DNA of 64,000 bases from Portibacter lacus (GTDB lineage Bacteria; Bacteroidota; Bacteroidia; Chitinophagales; Saprospiraceae). The stretch is taken from assembly GCF_021533215.1 (NCBI RefSeq), contig NZ_JAJNKA010000004.1:62001-126000 (forward strand). Direction: 5' to 3'. The position numbers were made by a program, and so were the translations under genes. Numbering within the stretch: the first letter of the stretch is position 1; every line of letters begins with the position of its first letter. This document shows, one piece after another, positions 63,249 through 64,000 of the stretch. Under the pieces are notes generated by a model. The model saw nothing but the letters and a program-made list of their open reading frames with translations. It had not been told where the DNA came from and ran no database searches.

Positions 63249-64000
63249 ATGATGATTTCGCTTAGATCTTTTTCATATTTATTCATGCTTTCAGTTGCAC
63301 TACTAAGTTGTAAACAAGTTGAAAAATCTAAGGCTTCGTATTCTTTAGAGAATAAGCTGAATGCTGATAGAATGGATGAGATAATAAAACTTAATCTTTC
63401 AGATGTATTGTCCAAGTTAAAGGTTGATGAAAAAAGTCTCGCATTATCTGTTCCATATCAATTAATAGATACCGATGTAGATGGAAAGAATGATCAACTG
63501 ATTTTCCTTTCTGATTTTAAAGGTAAAGAATTAAAAAACATTAATCTTCAAGAACTACTAACTACAGAAACTTTAGAATTTCCTAAAAGAACACAAGCTG
63601 AAATTTCACATAAAGTAAGTGGAAAGTGGGAAGGTCGAGAATATATAGGTGGACATTTTGAAAACACGAATCATTTAGCTGTTCCACCAGAACATACCGA
63701 TCACAGTTGGTTTATACGATATGAAGGACCAGGCTGGGAAAGCGATAAAGTAGGATACCGATTTTACCTTGATTGGAGAAATGCCACAGATATTTTTGGT
63801 AAAAAAACACCCAATATGGTTTTGCAGGATGTTGGTCAAGATGGATTCGATTCTTATCATGAAGAGGCAGATTGGGGAATGGATGTACTAAAAGTCGGAG
63901 AATCCTTAGGAGTTGGTTCACTGGGAATGTGGCTTAACAATAAAGCAGAAAGAGTAGCTGAAACTTCAAATCTAGATGTAAAAATTCTAGACAATGGGAA
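63249..64000 (+). CDS. DUF4861-family lipoprotein, N-terminal part (runs off the window end)
   Basis: An ATG at 63249 (a second ATG follows directly) opens a frame that stays open to the window end, about 250 codons. The lipoprotein signal ends FMLSVALLSC, then KQVEK. Family segments include VPYQLIDTDVDGKNDQLIFL, HTDHSWFIRYEGPGWESDKV and VGYRFYLDWRNATDIFGKK. DUF4861 proteins occur in Bacteroidota pectin and alginate loci, and the chemistry is not settled. The C-terminal part is outside the window. The terminator just upstream suggests that its expression is separated from SusCD. Confidence 0.85.
   Translation, partial: MMISLRSFSYLFMLSVALLSCKQVEKSKASYSLENKLNADRMDEIIKLNLSDVLSKLKVDEKSLALSVPYQLIDTDVDGKNDQLIFLSDFKGKELKNINLQELLTTETLEFPKRTQAEISHKVSGKWEGREYIGGHFENTNHLAVPPEHTDHSWFIRYEGPGWESDKVGYRFYLDWRNATDIFGKKTPNMVLQDVGQDGFDSYHEEADWGMDVLKVGESLGVGSLGMWLNNKAERVAETSNLDVKILDNG

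Noticed and set aside
1-64000. tRNA or rRNA genes, CRISPR arrays, complete insertion sequences, prophage genes
   Set aside because: I looked through the intergenic stretches and found no cloverleaf, regular spacer-repeat array, transposase or phage gene.

Overview
The window is AT-rich chromosomal DNA from a member of the Bacteroidota. The evidence is a SusC/SusD pair, a hybrid two-component system, several type IX secretion (T9SS) C-terminal sorting domains, many lipoproteins and promoters of the TTG-N19-TAnnTTTG type. Many genes are housekeeping (rarA, miaE, trmN-like, phosphohexomutase, acyl-CoA dehydrogenase). I could not fix the genus; a free-living, polysaccharide-degrading Saprospiria- or Cytophagia-like organism fits best.

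Layout of the first half. Positions 1-2200 hold the start of a TonB-dependent receptor and an overlapping lipoprotein gene behind a perfect 15-bp dyad, which looks like a metal-type uptake operon. Then come a secreted M24 peptidase (2308-3654), a LytS/LytR-type kinase-regulator pair (3988-7741), an AlkD-like glycosylase, a DUF2214 membrane protein abutting rarA, and an acyl-CoA dehydrogenase. A gene-free stretch with degenerate repeats (12135-12715) follows. Positions 12716-18687 hold a tRNA methyltransferase, a DUF5689 lipoprotein and a TonB receptor, divergent from a secreted endonuclease/exonuclease/phosphatase protein that overlaps a Pif1-like helicase. A phosphohexomutase, a 43-residue membrane peptide gene, miaE, a glycosyltransferase, and a WbqC/dynamin-like GTPase/membrane protein cluster follow. 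Positions 27795-35408 hold two tandem DUF4331 genes, the second extended by four CHRD domains and a T9SS tail, and a TPR lipoprotein.

The second half (35600-64000) is a pectin/galacturonate utilisation locus. A five-gene run kduI-uxaC-kdgK-uxaB-uxaA converts galacturonate and unsaturated galacturonate products towards KDPG. A convergent LacI-family repressor gene follows. A divergent GH28-cupin-CE12 esterase run comes next, then a large hybrid two-component regulator (opposite strand), a CE8 pectinesterase, a PL1 pectate lyase, SusC, SusD, a 1320-residue multidomain T9SS protein and the start of a DUF4861 lipoprotein gene.

Reading them together (inference): CE8 and CE12 remove ester groups, PL1 and GH28 cut the backbone, SusC/SusD import oligomers, and the cytoplasmic enzymes finish catabolism. 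A 14-bp palindrome lies exactly downstream of the kduI promoter -7 box and, in 12/14 form, twice between the LacI and GH28 genes, so the LacI protein probably controls kduI-uxaA, GH28-CE12 and itself. The hybrid regulator probably controls the CE8/PL1/SusCD side. KduD, the KDPG aldolase and a uronate transporter are not in the window.
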